From Phragmites australis (taxonomy: Eukaryota > Streptophyta > Magnoliopsida > Poales > Poaceae): a stretch of DNA of 64,000 bases. The notes beneath the pieces are model-generated. The model was not told the origin of the DNA. It made no database searches and was given only the letters and a program-made list of their open reading frames with translations. Made by a program: the position numbers and the translations under genes. The stretch spans positions 21,805,501-21,869,500 of the forward strand of contig NC_084938.1 of assembly GCF_958298935.1 (NCBI RefSeq). Reading direction: 5' to 3'. Of this stretch, positions 23,480 through 35,483 are shown in pieces (the stretch's first letter is position 1; every line of letters begins with the position of its first letter).

Positions 23480-24440
23480 GCCATACCCTTCTTGGAGGGG
23501 TTTCGAACCCCTAAGCTACCAAAGTCTAGGGGTGAGTTGGATCCGGAGGAATTTGTTCGCTCGTACACCCTCGTCATAGAGGCCAATAGAGGCGGGCAGA
23601 ACACCATGGCCAAATACTTCCCTCTCGCCCTGGAGGGACTAGCCCTCCTATGGTTCTGGCACTGGATCCTGGGACCATTTACGCCTAGGCTCAGCTCCGA
23701 GATGCCTTCTGCAACAATTTTTATGGCACGTTTGTCGAACCAATGATCTCTAGGAGCTTGTTCATCGTCAGGCAACAGCTAGACGAGACCCTCCATGATT
23801 ACTTCCAAAGGTTTTCCCAAACCAAGTCCCAGATCACAGGCATATCGGAGTTGTCGATCATCGATGTTGTAACCCAGAGCTTAGCTGAAGCACCCCTCTA
23901 CGATCAACCAACACCATGTGCGCTCGTTGGAGGCCCTCATGTGCAAATTCGAGGAATATGCATAGGCGGAGGAAGAAAAGCTCCACCGAAAGCTCACGCA
24001 TGCTACCTCAACCCCCAGCATCGAGCCAGAGAAGTTGCACTGATAGGCAGGGTCCTTGCATGCCTCTTTTCCTCCAGAAACAAAAAGAGGCCCCGAGGAG
24101 GCTGAGGGCTCCAGGGTGCGCAGGGCTCAGTGACGATAGTGCAACATCAACAACATCAGTCAAGGCCAAGGGGCTCCGAACCCACCACGTCTCAGGGGCC
24201 ACGGCCGAGGATGCTCCAGAGCCTTTCCCGAGTGGCATCGCACCCAGGATGGCACCTTAAGGAGGGACACTGGTACATCATGCACGGGGTTGGATATGGA
24301 CACAGCACCAAAGACTGTCATACACTCATAAACTTCCAAGAGGAGTACCTCAGGAGGCAGGTAGGCTACCCAGCAGTGAAAGGGGCCGATGGTGAACGAC
24401 TCGAAGGCTGTAGGCCGGCGGTGGACCACTAGGTTGCTCA
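23480..24440 (+). pseudogene. Gypsy gag remnant
   Basis: 23492-23746 reads a retrotransposon gag core (PKSRGELDPEEFVRSYT and NTMAKYFPLALEGLALLWF). It continues in another frame at 23743 with LHDYFQRFSQTKSQI. At about 24260-24330 the sequence GHWYIMHGVGYGHSTKDC replaces the usual CxxH..GH..C knuckle, missing one Cys. There are several frameshifts and stops. Confidence 0.8.
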
Positions 24441-24639
24441 CATGGCCTTGGAGAACCCTCCCCAGTTGGCCCTGCCTCCTCCGCCTTTGCCTCCCATAGA
24501 GCATTACAACAAAGAGGGAGACAGGACCAGGTGGGTGATCCTCACCATAACAGGAGGAGGAAGCTCCAACTGCTCCTCAAAACGGTAATGGCAAGACTAT
24601 GCTCGTGGGGTGAACCATGTCGGGACAACCAACATCCAT

Positions 24640-26740
24640 CGTTAGACCCCCAGATGGGCTAACGCCCCTATAACATTCACTTTCGACGACTCCGAGGGCA
24701 TAAATCTCCCCCACTCTGAAGCCTTAGTTATCTCAACCAACATCGCTGAAGTCCGGAGGATGCTGCTAGACGAAGGCAGTTTGGTGGACCTCCTCTTCAT
24801 ACATGCCTTTGACCGACTCTGCATTTCGCAGAGCCTGATTTCTTCGGCCTACAGGCCCCTCTTGATGCCTTAGGTCAAATAGAACTTCTGGTCATCTTAG
24901 GCGAAGGCTTTGCAGCGCGGGTCGATGTAATCACCTTCTACATCATGGACGTACCCTACGCCTACAATGATATCTTAGGTCGAGGGACCCTAAACAGGTT
25001 CGGAGCCATTCCCCATTACAACTATCTCTGCCTAAAGATGCCAGGTCCCATGGGGCTGATCTCCATCCACGGTAACCAACACTTGGCAAGGCGCATCGAG
25101 TATGAGCACCTTGCACCTCTCAATGGCCGTCGTGTCCATAATGTGGCCCAAGAGAACTTCAAAGACCCCCTTCGGTGTGCCCTGAGGGCCCTCCAAAGCC
25201 ATAACTGGAGGTGGATATCAAAGATGTTCCAGCATGTCCAGACCACCCTAACCAAACTTTCCAAATTGGGGTGGACCTCACTTCGGAACAAGAAGCCTAG
25301 CTCCTAGCCATCCTGCGGGGCAACCTCGATGTCTTCACATGGTCCCCACAGGATCTCCCTATAGTCAACTGCTGCATCATCGAACATGCCATCTGGGTTG
25401 ATCTGAGGGCCAGGCCAGTACGCTAGGGGCTTCGCAAGCTCTCCTCTGAGCGAGCAAAGGCCGCTAAGGAGGAAGTCCAGAAGTTGCTAAAGGCTGGAGC
25501 CAATCGAGAGGTTATACACTTAGAGTGGCTCTCAAACCCTGTCTTGGTCAAGAAACACAGTGGGAAATGGCGCATGTGCATCGACTTCACTTCACTCAAC
25601 AAAGCCTGCCACCCGAGATCCATACCCTCTCTCTCATATCGACCAGCTGGTAGACTCCACCGTTGTCTGTGAGTTGCTAAGCTTCCTGGACGCATACTCC
25701 AAATACTACCATGTGTGGATGGATACGAAGGATGAGAATAATACTAGCTTCCTCACCCCTTTTGGGGTATACTGCTACATTCGGATGTCTTTTGGCCTTT
25801 GAAATGCTGGAGCCACCTTCTCTCGTTTGGTACGTAAAATCCTGGTGGAACAATTAGGTCACAACGTCGAAGCCTACGTTGATGGAATCATTTTGAAGAG
25901 CAAGCTTGAGGCCGACCATGATGTTGACCTTCAAGAAACATTTTACAGCCTCCTAGCGGCAGGCGTACGGCTTCACCCTAAGAAGTGTGTATTCGGTGCC
26001 AAAGCCGGCAAGCTATTGGGATACCTTGTCTCCTGGATGGGCATCGAGGCTAATCCTTGAAAGATATACATCGTCACAGAGATGTCACCCCCCACTAATA
26101 CGAAGGGAGTCCAGCGCCTGGTCGACCGCCTTGTGGCCCTTAGTTGTTTTCTCGCTAAATCTGCCGAGCATAACCTTCCATTATTCAAAATGTTGAGGGG
26201 CTCTAAACCTTTTCAATGGACTCTGGAATACCAGGCCACCTTCAAGGCCCTCAAAGCCCACCACTCTGACCTCAAGATACTCGCGATACCCCTTCTCGGT
26301 GAAGGGCTCCTCATCTACTTATCCGCCTCTGGCTCCACTATAAGTGCTGCTCTAATACGGGAGGAGGACAGTGAAGGTTGTTCTACACAAAGGGTTGTGA
26401 AGTATGTGTCAAAGGCCCTAACCGGGGTTAAGAAGCACTACATCGAGCTTGAGAAAATGGCATATGTCCTTCTAGTGGCCTCGCTCAAACTCTGACACTA
26501 CTTCATTGCCCATGACATCACTGTACCAACCTCATACCCGCTTGGTGACATGTTTTGCAACCGGGAGGCGACTGGATGCATCGGCAAGTGGGTTGTGGAG
26601 CTATCCCCCTTTGTGGTAAAGTTTGTGGCCCGTACAACCATCAAGTCACAGGTCTTCGCCGAATGGACTCCAGCACCTCTAGAATCCCCCACAACCCCTC
26701 CTCAAGATGTATGCACAATATACGCCAACGAAGCTTAAAG
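24640..26740 (+). pseudogene. Gypsy protease, reverse transcriptase and RNase H remnant
   Basis: The protease region around 24650-25000 has LLDEGSLVDLLF in place of the active D-(S/T)-G motif, then YNDILGRGTLNRF. RT starts near 25470 (KLLKAGANREVIHLEWLSNP, WRMCIDFTSLNKAC). The catalytic box is YVDG (25875-25886) rather than YVDD/YIDD. The connection and RNase H-like part runs 26082-26495 (QRLVDRLVALSCFLAKSAEH, VVKYVSKALTGVKKHYIELE). Stops occur at about 25801, 26058 and 26493. Confidence 0.88.
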
Positions 26741-28410
26741 TTCCACTAGTGCAGGGGTCGGTGTGGTCCTCTCTCCCCCACAAGACAGCAGGCTGAGTTC
26801 GCCATTCGCATGGAGTTCAAGACAACCAACTACATCATCAAATATGAAGCCGTCCTCTTAGGCCTCCGGAAGACCAGGCATTAGGAGCCACCAAAGTCAT
26901 CATCAGGAGCGACTCTCAGGTTGTTGATGGGCATGTGGACAAGAGCTTCTATGTTCGGCATCTATACCTGGCGAGATACCCAGAGACCATCTGCAGGGCT
27001 GAAGGGTGCTTCCATGGCATAACTGTACAGAGCATACCGCTAGTGGGCAACCACCAGGCGGATGCCCTGGCAAAAGCTACCATTGGGGCAGAGATATACC
27101 ATTGAGAGCCTTCCTCAAGGTCCTCAACCACCCAACCACCAATATCCCAAATTAGATGGTCGTCACCGTCCTCCCTGTTGAAGCACCGAACTGGAGGACC
27201 CCCCCCCCCCCTCTTTTCCTTCTTGAGCGGAGCGAAGGATCCAGACGACCCCATCGCACTCTGTCGCATTGAACAAAATGCCAGGGGCTACCTCTTGGTG
27301 GACGAGGCCCTTTATAAAGCAAGCGTCTGTGCTCCCCTCCTTCGCTATGTCACCAAGCAGGAAGGGGCCACCCTCCTCTAGGAAATTCACAAAGGACTCC
27401 ACGGCAATCATCTAGTGCCCCACGCCCTGGCCGGTAAAGCATTCCACTAGGGGCTCTACTGGCCAACAATTATGTCCAATGTAGAAGCCCTCATTCACAC
27501 CTGCCAAGGATGCCAATGGATGAGGTGTCAGAGACACCGGCCCCTGGTTCCCCTGCAACCGGTTGCTCCTATCTAGCCCATGGCACGTTGGGGAATAGAC
27601 CTCATTGGACCATTCCCTCACGCCAAGTGCAACCTTTGATATGTACTACTGGCATTGGAGTACTTCTCAAAATGGGTAGAGAAAGAACGCCTCACGGCAA
27701 TCGCATCAAAGAATGTCCATAATTTTTTCTAGAAAAATGTAGTCTACCACTTCGGCGTTCCGCGGCAACTCACAGTTGACAACATAACACAATTTGACTC
27801 CGGACCATTAAGAGAATTCTGCGCCGAACTCGGCATTGAGCTGTGCTTCACCGTCGCCCATCACCCACAGTCCAACAGGGATGTCGTGCGTGCCAATGGC
27901 AACATTCTCTTAGGCCTAAATTGATGCCTCATCGGCCTGGCTAAAGGCCTATGGGTTGAAGAGCTTTCGAAGGTCTTGTGGTCCCTCTGCACCATGGTCA
28001 CACGACCCATAGGGTTCACCCCCTTTTGCTTCCCATACAGTGATGAAGCTGTGACTCCAACCGAGGTCAAAGGACGCTCACTCTATGTTCAACTATCATA
28101 GACTACCGAAGAAATAGAGCTCTCCCTCAACCTCATTGAAGGCACGCGGCTCCACGTCATCTAGAATCTTGACCACTACATCACCGAAACCAAGGCCTAG
28201 TATAATCCCAAGGTTGTGCCTCAAAGCTTCGAACTCAGAGACCTATGCTTCAACACACCCGGGCTTCGGGGAAACTACACAACAAATGGGAAGGCCCGCA
28301 CCTAATCCTAGAGTCCAACAGGACAGGCTCCTACCGATTAGCAAATACCAAAGGGATCCCTCTGGAGAATAGTTGGAACATGGAGACCCTCCATAAGTAC
28401 GACGCATAGG
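26740..28410 (+). pseudogene. Gypsy RNase H / integrase remnant
   Basis: Fragments include an RNase H segment (26810-27100, with TTNYIIKYEAV and ATKVIIRSDSQVVDGHV) and an integrase. The integrase part has a zinc-binding-like stretch near 27400-27530, DNITQFDSGPLREFCAELG at about 27780 in place of the TDNGTQF block, and HHPQSNRDVVRANG, where the third acidic residue of the catalytic triad is replaced. The polyprotein tail ENSWNMETLHKY ends about 28407, matching the usual WNIEHLRKFY end of this lineage. Confidence 0.8.
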
Positions 28411-28758
28411 AGGCCCCATGGGCTAGGGCCTCTTAGAATAGCCTAATCCATATACGGTACGCCCTATCAATTAATCCTCTTATTTAGCATTGCAGTTCAC
28501 TTTCGGCCATTACATGACTTACCAATAACCTTAAAGTTGACGCATGCTGAGAATAGCCAAGCGAGCTAGGGATAGTATCTACTACAATTAGTTATTCGCT
28601 TATAACAGTACATACAAAACTACGATAGAGATGTATCATTCCTCAAAATACCCTCCACTCCATTATCCAACAAAGAATTTAGATCTACTCCCACCCAACA
28701 CAACTAAGCACCCCTAAAATAATCATATCCTCTAGCCTCTAGCGGCCTCTAGTGCCTT

Positions 28759-28934
28759 TTGGTTTCACTCCTTGCCTTTTTATTTTTGATCGCGTCGACA
28801 CTTTGTTTGTCTCCCCTTCCCAGCCCCCTCATATCCTCCGGCCTCTAGCAGCCGCAGAATATGAGGGAGCCAGGAAGGGGAGACAAACAAAGTGTTGGCG
28901 CGATCAAAAATAAAAAGGTAAGGAGTGAAACCAA
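28759..28934. repeat. Long hairpin: 76-bp arms, 24-bp loop
   Basis: Arms 28759-28834 and 28859-28934 are inverted complements with about 6 mismatches. The left arm starts TTGGTTTCACTCCTTGCC and the right arm ends GGAGTGAAACCAA. It sits 350 bp after the end of the dead gypsy polyprotein. No target duplication was recognised. A transcript from either strand would form one near-perfect stem. Confidence 0.95.
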
Positions 28935-30073
28935 CATGGTGCAAGTTTATTAATGCACGACATATACAAACATTGTGCCTGGCTAGCTGCTATACATTGA
29001 ATCCAGGCCTAACAAACACACTAACCTACCACGCCTCCCCGGAGTACTACGGGATATAGAAGGCGCTAGACCACCACTCCTCCCCAAAGCACCACAAGAT
29101 GCAGAGGATTGGCTCCTATAGCAGCGCACAGAGTAGCGATGTGGATACCCATGGGGCGAAAACCTTCTACCTAAGATTGAATCCCCCCGAGCCCGAGGTG
29201 GTGAAGGGTCCACCTAGAAGGGGTACGTATCGAAGGCCGAAAAGTCCATCTCTTCCTCTGGCGACGCCTCCGTAGCCTCGACTACCTCTGCCTTGATCTC
29301 GGCCATGACAACCTTGAAGATGTCTGATGGCACCCTTCCGTTAGGAGGAAGAACAAGATGCGGAGAAATGTGTGGGCCAGAGGTCTCCCAAGCTGTCCAC
29401 CAATCATCCTTCTCAACAAAATACGCCACCGAGGCAAGAGCAGAAGCAGATGCGATGGGGTCCTCTGGCTCCCCTTTAACCAAGATGTCGGCGGCCACCT
29501 CCGAATCCACATGCCCTTGAGAATCGTGAGGCAGAGTGAAGTGATCCCACCACCGCCTCCGAAAAGGTAGGGTGGCTCCAGACGGTCGGGATGCACTAGA
29601 CCCCTCCTTGGAGGCGGCATCCCAAGCGCGGGTGAGGCCCTATCTGGACTCGGCTTGCCACACCTGTAGGCGCAAATCCTACTCAAGTTAGCCACAAGGC
29701 ACGAGCATTCTAGAATGGCACAAACATAGATATTTACAAAGCAGGAGGTAGACATTGCGCCACTTGGCGAACGAAGCCAAATTACATAAAGCGAGGGAGG
29801 ATGGTCAACATAATAGGACTCCAACCCGCCACAGCAAGAGAAGAAAAACAAAAATAGTAGCGACGACCAGATGCGAAGGATGTCTAGATGGCGGTGGTGA
29901 GTCTGGGAGCTCCTGATGAGGAGCCTGCCCCCCCCCCCCCCCCGCCCGAGGAAGAGCTCAAGCAGGGAGCCCCTCTGCCGCTAAGCTTCACATGAGCTGA
30001 CATGAAATGCAGTATCACGGTCCGGCCATGCTGTGCCCATACACCCTGGCGGAAGTTGTCTAAGGCCACGTGA
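28935..30073. other. Post-pol region with a possible antisense ORF
   Basis: A 98-codon minus-strand frame at 29510-29214 starts MDSEVAADILVKGEPEDP and ends SPEEEMDFSAFDTYPF, an acidic protein without a domain I know. Elements A and B also carry an antisense gene between pol and the 3' LTR, so this may be the equivalent of that gene's end, but I see no clear sequence similarity. A run of about 18 C's lies at 29927-29942. Confidence 0.35.
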
Positions 30074-30223
30074 GGGTTTTCTTACCTCTCTGGTATGAAG
30101 GCTATCGCCTTCAAGATGCCGAAGGGTTTTTTTACCTCTCCGGCACGGAGGCTATCGCCTTCAAGATGCCGGAGGGTTTTCTTCCCTCTCTGGCATGGAG
30201 GCTATCGTCTTCAAGATGCCGGG
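30074..30223. repeat. 50-bp tandem repeat, 3 copies
   Basis: Three consecutive 50-bp units start GGGTTTTCTTACCTCTCTGG and end TTCAAGATGCCGRR, with a few substitutions between them. The array directly abuts the 28-bp minisatellite. Confidence 0.92.
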
Positions 30224-30467
30224 GGGTTTCTTAAGACATCTCCGTTTGCGGAGGTTTTTAAAACATCTCCGTTTTGTGGAGGTTTTCAAAACATCTTCGT
30301 GTTGCGAAGGTTTTCAAGACATCTCCTTGTGGTAGATGTTTTCAAAACATCTCCTTGTTGCGAAGGTTTTCAAAACATCTTTATTTTGTGGAGGTTTTCA
30401 AGATATCTCTGTTTTACGGAGGTGTTCAAGACATTTTCGTGTTATAGAGGTTTTCAAAACATCTTCG
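30224..30467. repeat. 28-bp minisatellite, about 8.7 copies
   Basis: The unit is GGTTTTCAAAACATCTCCGT followed by TTTGTGGA, repeated head to tail with substitutions. The plus-strand open frame covering it exists only because the repeats lack stops. Confidence 0.93.
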
Positions 30468-30469
30468 AC

Positions 30470-30935
30470 CAAACCTTCCCTCAAAATTTTATGTTGGATG
30501 CCACCGCTAGTGGCCATAGCTTGAGATCGGTTATAGCAAGTCCAACAATTTGAGCCAGCGACAACCAACAAGTCATTGCAGAAGACCTTGTTATTACGGT
30601 TCTTCCAGATGTTATAGAGCACTGCTCCGTATTTTGTATGACGTTGGGTCTTGAATCTCAGAGGTCTGGTAAGGCCCATGCTTCCCAGATGTTGGTGATG
30701 TGGCTCACAGCGGAGGTGTCGACCAGGTCCCAGACTTGTCTCGCGTGATGGCAACGAAGGAGGAGGTGTTCATGGTCGGCGCAGAAAGGGCAGCAGGGTG
30801 TTCCTGAGATATTCCGGTGGTGGAGGAGCTGTCTTGTGGGGAGGCGCTATCGGTGAGCGAGCCAAAGGAAGTGCTTGCACAGGGAGGAGCCAAAGGAAGT
30901 GCTTGCTGTGTCCAATGCCACAGTCATTCAGGAGA
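30470..30935 (-). pseudogene. Non-LTR (LINE) reverse transcriptase tail with zf-RVT domain
   Basis: On the minus strand about 30930-30690 reads CKHFLWLAHR, then a stop, then RQLLHHRNISGTPCCPFC and ADHEHLLLRCHHARQVWDLV. This is the zinc-binding domain (PF13966) that follows plant LINE reverse transcriptases. A shifted frame continues with VLYNIWKNRNNKVFCNDLLV, the segment typical just after it. Only the C-terminal end of ORF2 remains. A 20-bp tandem duplication (GAGCCAAAGGAAGTGCTTGC) lies at about 30858-30906. Confidence 0.8.
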
Positions 30936-31823
30936 GCGGACATAGCCACTGTGTACGCGCTAGCAGAGGTGAATGGTAGTGCTGCACCGCTGCAGCGCCT
31001 AACCTTCTGTCGTCTGCAGCGCCTAGCCTTCTATCGTCTGCAGCGTCCAACTCTAGGTGTACTCGCTGCAGCGAGGTGAGGAGGGTGGCAAGCTCCGTCC
31101 ACGCGGCTCCGCGCGGCTTATAAATGCAAGTCCCAAGAGTCATTGTTCGTCCATATGGTCAGATCATAATTTTATTTACTGGTAATTAAAATTTATCAGA
31201 TCATTGGTAAATATGATTTATCATATATATCTGATGTATCAAATAAAATTCGAATAAATTTTAAAAAATTCAAATAAAATTTAGATAAATATAATATTTT
31301 TTCTATCAGAGTCGGATATACTGGATATATGAGACTGATTTTTTTTTTCTCTGGCTCAGGCCACAAACAGGTGTGGGCGCGTAGTGCTGGAGAACAACGC
31401 CGGCATGAGCGAGGACAAGGGCCGTAGGCTGATCCAGCGTTTTAGCCAGATGGACAGATGGTAGTAGTCGTGCCGTTGCCTAGGACAACCGACGAGGTGG
31501 CACAGAATCTGGGAAGCAATCCCAGAAGACCTGTCACACCAGTGTGTCAAGGTAATGATCATCTCTGAGGTCTCGCCGCTCGTTCCAACCGTACAAGTGA
31601 AGGGCTACGTATGATGTATCCATCTCGAATCGCTCTCTCCTCTCCTAGGTATGTGTTACGATTTAGCGTAAGAATTAGTAAGATCTACGAGCTAAGTACA
31701 AAATTAACACAAGAAGATACGATAATTTTATCACATCTGATTTATAATAGAATAATATTAGATATAAACTACATGTATATCAGGATGAAATTTCATATAT
31801 GCATCGACTTCATCGGTGTATTA
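30936..31823. other. Unassigned stretch
   Basis: No gene is recognised. A small direct duplication around 30995-31045 (CTGCAGCGCCTA then TTCTGTCGT, repeated as CTTCTATCGTCTGCAGCG) and a very AT-rich block at 31150-31340 are visible. Confidence 0.4.
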
Positions 31824-32088
31824 GATTATCTCCAACTATATTCCATTTATTTCATTCCCTTACTGATTCTCCTCCCCGTTCTTATTTACTTTATTTTCTC
31901 TCATCTCTAACAGCTTCCCTTCGAAGAGATTCGTAAAAGGAAATGAGAGAATCTAGTCCTAAAGGGAATGACCTTAAGAATCCCTCTGTGATAGGAACCG
32001 TGAAGGGAAACCGTTTGAGCACTGAAGGGAACGAAAATCCCTTGGTGAAGGGATTTTGATCCCTGGCAGAAATCCTTTGGAGATGATC
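31824..32088. mobile_element. Tourist-like (PIF/Harbinger) MITE
   Basis: Terminal inverted repeats GATTATCTCCAA at the left and TTGGAGATGATC at the right differ at one position. The element is flanked by TTA on both sides (31821-31823 and 32089-32091), the 3-bp duplication of the PIF/Harbinger superfamily. It is 265 bp, without coding capacity. Confidence 0.82.
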
Positions 32089-32091
32089 TTA

Positions 32092-35070
32092 CACGTAGTA
32101 TCATTATTATAACGTTTAACTTAATAAATAGAAAGGATATCAAGATCTTAACTAAAGCATACTAGTAAAATACAGTGAAGCTCTCATCTTTCACAGGCAA
32201 TCGACCAGAGGTCCACCACACCCAGCAGTTTTCATCTTAGTCTGTGAAGTAGTTTAGTTCTCCTTCATTGTTTGAGCAACGTTTTAAAGTACATTTGTAT
32301 AGAAATAGCAAGTGTAAATACATATCATACTCCGCAAGTGTAGGAAATAAATGATATATAAACTTGAATAAAGGAACATACTATAATAGGTTTAAATACC
32401 AACTACGCTAACGCAAGAGTTATAAAAACATCATATTTAACTAGTTGAGTTATCATTTAACTTTCACTTCTAGAAACATCTACACAGGTTTTTCAACCAC
32501 TAAAATTCACATCAGGCTCACAAACCAACCAATTCGATACCCATCTCAGGTAACCAAGAAACATCCATTGTTACCCACGAGTTGTGATTCCCGTATGCCC
32601 ATATCATCACAACACTTACACACTTTCCGAGATGTACGACTAGATTTCACTACAAGGTCGTTACAAAACATCCTCCTAACCAGAATAAGCTCGCTAATGT
32701 TTCACCGCTATCAAAATAGCATCACACCACCTAAAAGCCCCCTCTGGTGCTTTATAGATCTAGAAAGAATCACTATTTCCTTCTTACACTACCATTAGCT
32801 TATACTATATTGAGGATCTACTAATTAATTAATCAAGTCGTACCCATATAAGTCTCGTGGTTGAATTATTAATCGGGATTACCCGTTTCACAAAACAGTC
32901 CTTAGGATAGTAAGCAGACACTACCACCAACTATAGTGCTTCCACGCACCTATACATTTTCACACCATCCTCACCTAACCTTCTACTTAATATCCCTATG
33001 TTTCATATTGCTACAATAATTACCGAAATTCTTAACTCTTAATTGCATAGTTCATTAGTCATGTTTAACGAACAACACAACCATATCCTTGTGCAAAGCT
33101 AAGCATAAACCACCTAACATAATTATTACTGACAACTAGGGCGACAAGGGATATGTGGAACATAGTACTATAAATAAATATGATTCAGAATTAACCGTAT
33201 GCATGTTTGAAATAAAAAATACATTTGAAAAATTAGGATCAGAATGTTCAAGGACACTTGTCTCTTCCAACTTGCTGTTCGAACTCTTTAAAAACTTGGT
33301 CTACAAGATTTTCAAACTGCTTCTCGTCTGCTCTCAATACACACCAAAAAATACACAATAAAACTATCTAAGAATAGTATATCAAATAATAGCTAACATC
33401 TATGAAAAAATATATTAAAAGACAGTACACGCTGCTAAGAACGTAAGAGCGTGAAAATCATTTAAATCAGAGTTAGAACGAGAAAGTTATGCTAAAAACA
33501 AGTTTAGGATTATATCTGAAAAAGAAAAAGATATTTTTGAATAAAATAGAAAGGTTATGAGTCTTTTGTAAAAATAGAGGGACCACTTTGTAATTATGAA
33601 AAAAAGTTAGGGACTAAACTATAAAAATACATTGGCTTTTATGCAAATACAGAAAAGTTCAGTCACATAAATTTAGGGACTAAACTGCTCCTCGTCACTC
33701 GAATTTGGACACCATTGATATCATCTGTCTATTCCCGTAGACCACCAAATCCCTTCACTCACGCATACATCACGTGTGCTGAGCGCGCCTCCGCTTGCTC
33801 GACCCCGCGCCTCGCCTAGATGCACCACCACACACACATCGAACCTCGCGCAAGTTGTCTCGCACATCGTCTGTGCATGATCCGCCGCTCTCGAGCCCCA
33901 TTGACAACCACGTCGCTTGCACATGACAAAACCGACCCGCTTAAGTGTCGCCTATTGTTTGCCATCAACTATCATAAGCACCCGTTCATAAACAACACGA
34001 TTGCAATTTTTCCGTAATGCCGGGGACTCTCCTTACTTTGGTTGCCTCATTCTGCGTCTTATTGTTATGTTACAAGCATTCTGGTTTCCTTGGACAGTCT
34101 GAGCATACATGTTCTGCTTCCAATTCTGTACCTGTTGTAGCACCTCTGATGGCCATGTTCTCTATGAAATTCGAGTTGTAGCACCTCTGATGGCCATATT
34201 CTCTGTAAAACGAATTTCATCTTCATGGCTGCTGACAAACTTCGTCTGGTTTTGAGCAATATTGCTTTGATTAGTACTATATCGATGACAAAAAAATGTC
34301 TATAGTGTATAAAGATGCATAGTAAAATAAACACTTGATAGGTCAGAGGAGAATACAAGTGTAAGCCTGATTGAGTTAAATGTGTTATTCAACTTGACAA
34401 ATAATGAATTAATTAAATACATTAAATTATATCTATCTATGCTCTATAAATCTTATAAAATGAACTAATTATGATAAATTCGAATGATCTCTACTGGATA
34501 TCTTACATGATTAAAGGTCCACAATCAAAATTGGATCCGTCTTCTCTCATCTCAATTATTCGGAAATTTCCAATCAAATTGGAAACCGGCAATTAATAGA
34601 CGCTATTAGTATTGAAAAATATTAATATATAATTATTTTCTACCATCTATAAGGGTGTATCATCAATTTTTGTTTTTTAATTATTACTTTTCTGTGAAAT
34701 TTTTTTAGCCCGTCACAATATTATTGATTTTATATATGTGAAATACATACGTGGTAAGTTCATCATCTCATTAATAGAGAGATCATCACAACCAAGTATC
34801 ATATCTCATCTCTCCAATCAAACAAAAAATTAGTTATTATTCAACTAAATAGAAAATATATCATCCAACCAACCAATCAAATAAAAAATTAATTTATCTT
34901 ATACATAAAAACTAGATAGCCCCAACACATCTATCTTCCCCTCCAATCAAACACACCAATACCGTTCCAACAGTAGAGTCTCTTCGCCCGGCCCCAGATG
35001 CCAGGGCTACCTCCAACGTTTCTCCCTCGGCAAGTACTATAGTATTTCCATCCCCTTCTCTTATTCATTC
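32092..35070. other. AT-rich intergenic region
   Basis: No gene is recognised. 32290-33150 reads like an old LTR or other dispersed repeat, but I could not define ends. A 41-bp tandem duplication (GTTGTAGCACCTCTGATGG) occurs at 34134-34214. The last 600 bp is very AT-rich, up to the EXO70 promoter region. Confidence 0.45.
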
Positions 35071-35165
35071 CGACAGGTGGGTCCAATCTCTTCTGTTTCT
35101 TTTCTTCAACGACAGGTCGGTCCCGACTCTTCTGCTTCTCTCATACACTGACAGGTGGGTCAGCC
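35071..35165 (+). promoter_or_regulatory. Three GACAGGTGGGTC motifs at 39-bp spacing upstream of EXO70
   Basis: The motif GACAGGTGGGTC (second copy GACAGGTCGGTC) occurs at 35072, 35111 and 35150, each followed by a CTCTTC-type pyrimidine tract in a roughly 39-bp period. It lies 320-410 bp before the EXO70 start codon, close to where the promoter or 5' leader would be. The regulatory role is inferred from position only. Confidence 0.4.
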
Positions 35166-35483
35166 TCTTCAGCAGCCGAGAGTAAATAAAGCTTGTGGCT
35201 CTCGCTGCCTAGTCCTCGCGAGTCCAAACAACACACAGGCCGCATAAACAAAGCAGAGGCTTGCCTGTCTTGCGCCACCGGGGGCACCAGCACAGGGCGG
35301 AGTCAGCTCGCCTCGCCTCGCAGTCGCCTCCACTACAATATCACTTCCCCCCGCCTCCGCCCCGTGCGCCATCGCGCATATCCACGCGCGCGCGCCCACA
35401 CGTGCGGCTCCCCGGATTCGCGCCGCCGCGGCAGCCAGCTTCGGATCGAGGAGGAGGCGAGGAGTCAACCCAGCAAGCCGGCC

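Larger units (their letters stand above)
22686..28410 (+). mobile_element. Decayed Ty3/gypsy internal region (gag-pol), LTRs not found
   Basis: A complete but heavily mutated gypsy coding region in the order gag, protease, RT, RNase H, integrase. It abuts the copia polypurine tract on the left. I searched the flanks for a matching pair of LTRs and found none, so the ends were deleted or lie in unrecognised sequence. It is a different and older lineage copy than elements A and B. Confidence 0.75.

Noticed and set aside
22686..30073. LTR pair for the central gypsy element
   Set aside because: I compared sequence near 22.7 kb with 28.4-30 kb and saw no shared direct repeat with TG...CA ends.
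30224..30467. CRISPR-like array of 28-bp repeats
   Set aside because: The repeats are contiguous without unique spacers, in a plant nuclear sequence; it is a minisatellite.
30095..30553. 152-codon plus-strand ORF
   Set aside because: It is open only because the 50-bp and 28-bp tandem repeats lack stops; no known domain is seen.
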